Below are positions 61,140 to 64,000 of a stretch of 64,000 bases of DNA, piece by piece. Under the pieces are notes generated by a model. The model had not been told where the DNA came from and searched no databases. It saw nothing but the letters and a program-made list of their open reading frames with translations. Positions within the stretch are counted from its first letter, which is position 1; each line of letters starts with the position of its first letter. Position numbers and translations under genes: made by a program. Source of the DNA: Bacillota bacterium (GTDB lineage: Bacteria; Bacillota; Clostridia; Oscillospirales; Ruminococcaceae); the NCBI GenBank assembly GCA_023458875.1, contig JAEWXO010000083.1, positions 1 through 64,000 of the forward strand. Direction: 5' to 3'.

Positions 61140-63077
61140 TTATTTATAATTTACGTTATAGCGTACTTTGACAGGCTCAAAGGCCTTTCCGTCACCATCA
61201 TAGCATCTTGAGAATATTTCGTAGAATTCAAGTCTGAGAACCTGAATACCGGAAAGCATGCCTTCCATTATTATTACAAATAAATTTCCTAAAATAACTA
61301 TTATAGGTGACGCACCCTGATACATATCAGCAAGAAGCATTACTACTGACATCATAGCTGCATGTGACAGTACAAATCCACCTATTCTGACGAATGAGAG
61401 TGTATTTGTTACATATCCGAGCAGAAACTCAAAAACTTCAAAAAAGTTTGAAGCTATAAAATCCCCTATGCCGTCAGATTTGAATCTCTTTCCGCTGAGC
61501 ATACATCCGAGTGGTTCTCTCAGAAGCATAACTATAAGAGGAAGTACAATAAGGAAGATTACATATACAGTAGTGAATACATTTTTACCGAACAAATATG
61601 CTGATATCGCTGCATATAAAATTGCACAGAAAAATATAAGTCCTGTTATGCCGTTGTTCCCGAATACTGCACTTTCATATTCTTTGTTTCTCATAGAAGT
61701 AACAATATTTATTAATATAGATATTATTATGAGTCCTATCCCTATGCCTATTGCAGAACCCAAAATAGTATTTATATTATCCATTACTTCAATAGGCTTT
61801 TCTTTAAATCCGATTGCATGATAAAGCGGATCAAGAGCATGCTCAAATCCAAAAACAGAACCGAACAACAGTCCGAAAAACGCGCTTGAAATACCTATTC
61901 GTGACATAATAGCACAAAGATTGTTCTTTGTCTTTTTATATAGTATTGCACCGATAACAGCGACAACCAGACCTTGCCCCAGATCACCGAACATTATACC
62001 AAATAAGATTGTATATGTGATAGCGACAAGATTTATCGGGTTAAATCCACCATATTCAGGTAGCCCGTACATTTCAATGAAAAGCGAAAATGGGTTTGTA
62101 AATTTGTTTGTTTTAAGCTTTACCGGTATCTGTATATTTTCCTCTGAATCCGGCGGCTTAAGAACTACTGAAACATCACATATTGAACTGAATAATTCTT
62201 TAAATCGCGGCGCATCCTTTTCCGTAACAAAACCTACTATAATGAATTTGTCCTTAAATACTGAAGCCTTTGATCTTAATTCAAATGAATCATATAGATA
62301 TTTTATCCGGCAAAATACCATTTTTACCTTATGTGCTTCTTTTTCAATAAGATTTTTTCTGCATGCTCTGAGCTTCTCAATTCTTACTTTTGCTTCGTCA
62401 TATTTGCGTTGAACATCCTGTATTTCCTCATCAGGCTTTCCCGTTACATAATCAGGAACCCATATACGTTCAAAATAAAGATCGTTAAACACTTTGTCTG
62501 CTTTTTTCAGATACTCCAAAGGAACAAAGTACATTCCCCAGTAATAAGCCTTATCCATGTCATAATGAACAAAAACAAACTGGTCACTTCCATAATATTC
62601 AAGCTTAGGATAACTGTCCACAGGCAGCTTTCCGAATCTTACATGAAGGTGCTTGCATTTAAACAGACTTTCCATATCTATATCCATACCGTGAAGATGT
62701 TTAAGCTGTAAAAGTATCTGTTCATACTGTGCAATAGCATTCGTTGTATCCGAAATTTCTTTTATAATAGTCCCCATCTTCTCGCTTATTTCATCAGCAT
62801 AATCTGACAGATATTTAAAGGACATATCTTTGATTTCTGAAAAATCAGTTTTAGAAAATTTCAGGTCATTTTCAAAGTCTATGGATACTATTTTATTCAG
62901 TGCATCTTTATATGGATTATCTTCACGAAGCTGTGTAAATCCAGTACTTTCAGTGTTTACTGAATCAACGGCAGATTCTATATGAAAACATTCACTTTCA
63001 ATACATTTAGAAATAGTTCTGTCAAGATTTTTTACCTGTCCTGCAATATTGACAAGCAACATCTTTTCAATTGACAC
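61140..63077 (-). CDS. ntpI: V-type ATPase subunit I (a-like)
   Basis: 645 residues. The N-terminal cytoplasmic half (1-335) contains coiled coils; the C-terminal half has seven to eight membrane helices with FGIMFGDLGQGLV, the SFVRIGGFVLSHAAM helix that carries the stator arginine, and GNLFVIIMEGMLSGIQVLRLEFYEIF. The start is a GTG at 63077: GGGAGG is spaced six bases from it, while the upstream ATG at 63095 overlaps the ribosome site. Confidence 0.93.
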   Translation of the reverse strand: MSIEKMLLVNIAGQVKNLDRTISKCIESECFHIESAVDSVNTESTGFTQLREDNPYKDALNKIVSIDFENDLKFSKTDFSEIKDMSFKYLSDYADEISEKMGTIIKEISDTTNAIAQYEQILLQLKHLHGMDIDMESLFKCKHLHVRFGKLPVDSYPKLEYYGSDQFVFVHYDMDKAYYWGMYFVPLEYLKKADKVFNDLYFERIWVPDYVTGKPDEEIQDVQRKYDEAKVRIEKLRACRKNLIEKEAHKVKMVFCRIKYLYDSFELRSKASVFKDKFIIVGFVTEKDAPRFKELFSSICDVSVVLKPPDSEENIQIPVKLKTNKFTNPFSLFIEMYGLPEYGGFNPINLVAITYTILFGIMFGDLGQGLVVAVIGAILYKKTKNNLCAIMSRIGISSAFFGLLFGSVFGFEHALDPLYHAIGFKEKPIEVMDNINTILGSAIGIGIGLIIISILINIVTSMRNKEYESAVFGNNGITGLIFFCAILYAAISAYLFGKNVFTTVYVIFLIVLPLIVMLLREPLGCMLSGKRFKSDGIGDFIASNFFEVFEFLLGYVTNTLSFVRIGGFVLSHAAMMSVVMLLADMYQGASPIIVILGNLFVIIMEGMLSGIQVLRLEFYEIFSRCYDGDGKAFEPVKVRYNVNYK

Positions 63078-63113
63078 ATAATTCCTCCCTTTCATTTAAT
63101 ACCGGATCAGTAC

Positions 63114-64000
63114 CTATATTGATATAATCATATTCAATATATAATTTTGCGTCTTGCCATATCTTATTCCTTCTATTATAGTAGTTATATTATCAACCTC
63201 AATATCAAGAAGGTATATAAGTGAATAAACACTTACCGCAGAATGATTTGAAAACATAAGTGAACGTCTTGCAGCCTGACATCTGAGCCTGTTTACCTCC
63301 AGTTCAAAATAATCGTCGTTATCAAGCTTGAATTTTCTTCCATAAAATGTTTTTGAAAATTCGTTAAGAAAATCATCAGTTGTTTCAGCACCGAATAACT
63401 CTTTCTGCTTTTTGAGACTAAGCTTTCCATAGAACGGAAACGAATTTTTTTCAATCTCTGATACTGACAGACCATAAAACTTCTTCATTCGGTATGCATT
63501 TATAATATTTATAAAATCAACCTGAATATTTATCTGATCCAGAAGAATATTTTTAGTATTACCTTTGAAATCTTTTTTTACAACATCCTCAAGCCATTTC
63601 ATATAATATGTTCTGAGCCGTATTTCACATTCAAGATAAGGGGCATTTCCTGATTCGTCAAGTTGTATTCCTTTAAGAACTGAATAATACGGTGTGTGCT
63701 CAAGCTTATCAATCAGCTCGTTTATATTTCTGCTTCTTGCAAGAGCCATAAGGTCAAAGCTCGTCTTTGAAAGCAGATACGATGGCATTGAGGTGATATA
63801 GTCATCATAGCTTTTACTGTTCATATGAAGGATAATACTGAGTATTTCCCTTATTTCAGATAATACAATAAGATAATTGTAAAAACGCTCTTTTCTGAGC
63901 TGCTGAAAATCACACAGAGCAATACATCTGTCAAACGAATATCTTCTGATGATTGACTCAAGATGACCTCTATGAATGGTAGCTGTGTTTATTGTACTTA
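63114..64000 (-). CDS. ntpC: V-type ATPase subunit C (partial)
   Basis: At least 295 residues visible. The frame is open through 64000 and continues beyond the window, so the ATG at 63824 is internal and not the start. HRGHLESIIRRYSFDRCIALCDF, SYDDYITSMPSYLLSKTSFDLM, ILLDQINIQVDFINIINAYRMKKFYG and a C-terminal CQAARRSLMFSNH mark the C (d-like) subunit that connects the shaft to the c-ring. It is the first V-ATPase gene seen; further subunits may lie upstream outside the window. Confidence 0.93.
   Translation of the reverse strand, partial: STINTATIHRGHLESIIRRYSFDRCIALCDFQQLRKERFYNYLIVLSEIREILSIILHMNSKSYDDYITSMPSYLLSKTSFDLMALARSRNINELIDKLEHTPYYSVLKGIQLDESGNAPYLECEIRLRTYYMKWLEDVVKKDFKGNTKNILLDQINIQVDFINIINAYRMKKFYGLSVSEIEKNSFPFYGKLSLKKQKELFGAETTDDFLNEFSKTFYGRKFKLDNDDYFELEVNRLRCQAARRSLMFSNHSAVSVYSLIYLLDIEVDNITTIIEGIRYGKTQNYILNMIISI

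Noticed and set aside
63114..63824. Subunit C gene starting at the ATG at 63824
   Set aside because: The frame is open upstream to the window edge and encodes conserved subunit C sequence, so this ATG is internal.

Overview
The window looks like a chromosomal segment of a low-GC anaerobic Firmicute of class Clostridia. A Ruminococcus-like Oscillospiraceae is my best guess, but no rRNA or other marker in the window proves it. The reasons are AT-rich DNA with strong GGAGG-type ribosome sites, frequent TTG/GTG starts, a V/A-type ATPase operon of the clostridial kind, and clostridial relatives for most housekeeping genes (YhaN, QueH, COG2509, YetF, ABC-F).

Layout. (1) 0.1-1.1 kb: an SseB-family protein. 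(2) 1.3-32.7 kb, all on the minus strand: a large surface-polysaccharide locus that looks like two operons joined together. Module A (1.3-12.3 kb) holds capE-capF-capG for UDP-N-acetyl-L-fucosamine, an EpsG-type polymerase, two GT4 glycosyltransferases, a sugar reductase, an initiating phosphoglycosyl transferase, a PglD/NeuD-like acetyltransferase and an OafA-type acyltransferase. Module B (13.0-32.7 kb) holds a Wzy polymerase, a Wzx flippase, a GT2 glycosyltransferase, rmlA, rmlB and a VioA-like aminotransferase (dTDP-4-amino-4,6-dideoxyhexose route, with no rmlC or rmlD), a GNAT acyltransferase, a second DegT-like protein, two ATP-grasp ligases, and a compact carboxylic-acid gene set: two-subunit Fe-S hydro-lyase, citrate-lyase-like C-C lyase, TIM-barrel enzyme, MmgE/PrpD dehydratase and 2-hydroxyacid dehydrogenase. 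I infer that this set makes a small acid that an ATP-grasp ligase attaches to an amino sugar of the capsule. Module B is littered with relics: a flippase 3' end, a sugar reductase, an acetyltransferase, a 3-hydroxyacyl-CoA dehydrogenase/thiolase, and an acyltransferase C-terminus. The leader of module B (29.85-30.64 kb) is a decayed copy of the start of module A (10.8-12.6 kb), including the same promoter.

(3) 33.0-39.1 kb: a YhaN-like ATPase, a lipoprotein, a PIN-like protein, a YfcE-type phosphodiesterase, QueH and lactate dehydrogenase. (4) 39.4-45.2 kb: a giant Hsp70-like ATPase with an unknown N-terminal region, then an ABC exporter operon with a LytTR regulator and a DUF3021 protein. 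(5) 45.4-49.4 kb: a four-gene set (P-loop kinase, HAD phosphatase, PRTase-PELOTA, PRTase-TRSP) matching the biosynthetic module usually linked to tellurite-resistance (Ter) genes, here without TerC or TerD in view. The C-C lyase family normally found with it sits 30 kb away in the capsule locus. (6) 49.4-54.0 kb: a COG2509 flavoprotein, a GGDEF-EAL protein and a YetF-type membrane protein. (7) 54.1-64.0 kb: an ABC-F ATPase and V-type ATPase genes in the order C-I-K-F-E-A-B-D, with subunit C cut by the window edge.

Six copies of a 60-90 bp interspersed palindromic repeat lie between genes from 35 to 54 kb. Perfect or near-perfect sigma-A promoters and several strong terminators are placed below. 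All starts were chosen by eye from ribosome sites, and no database search was possible.
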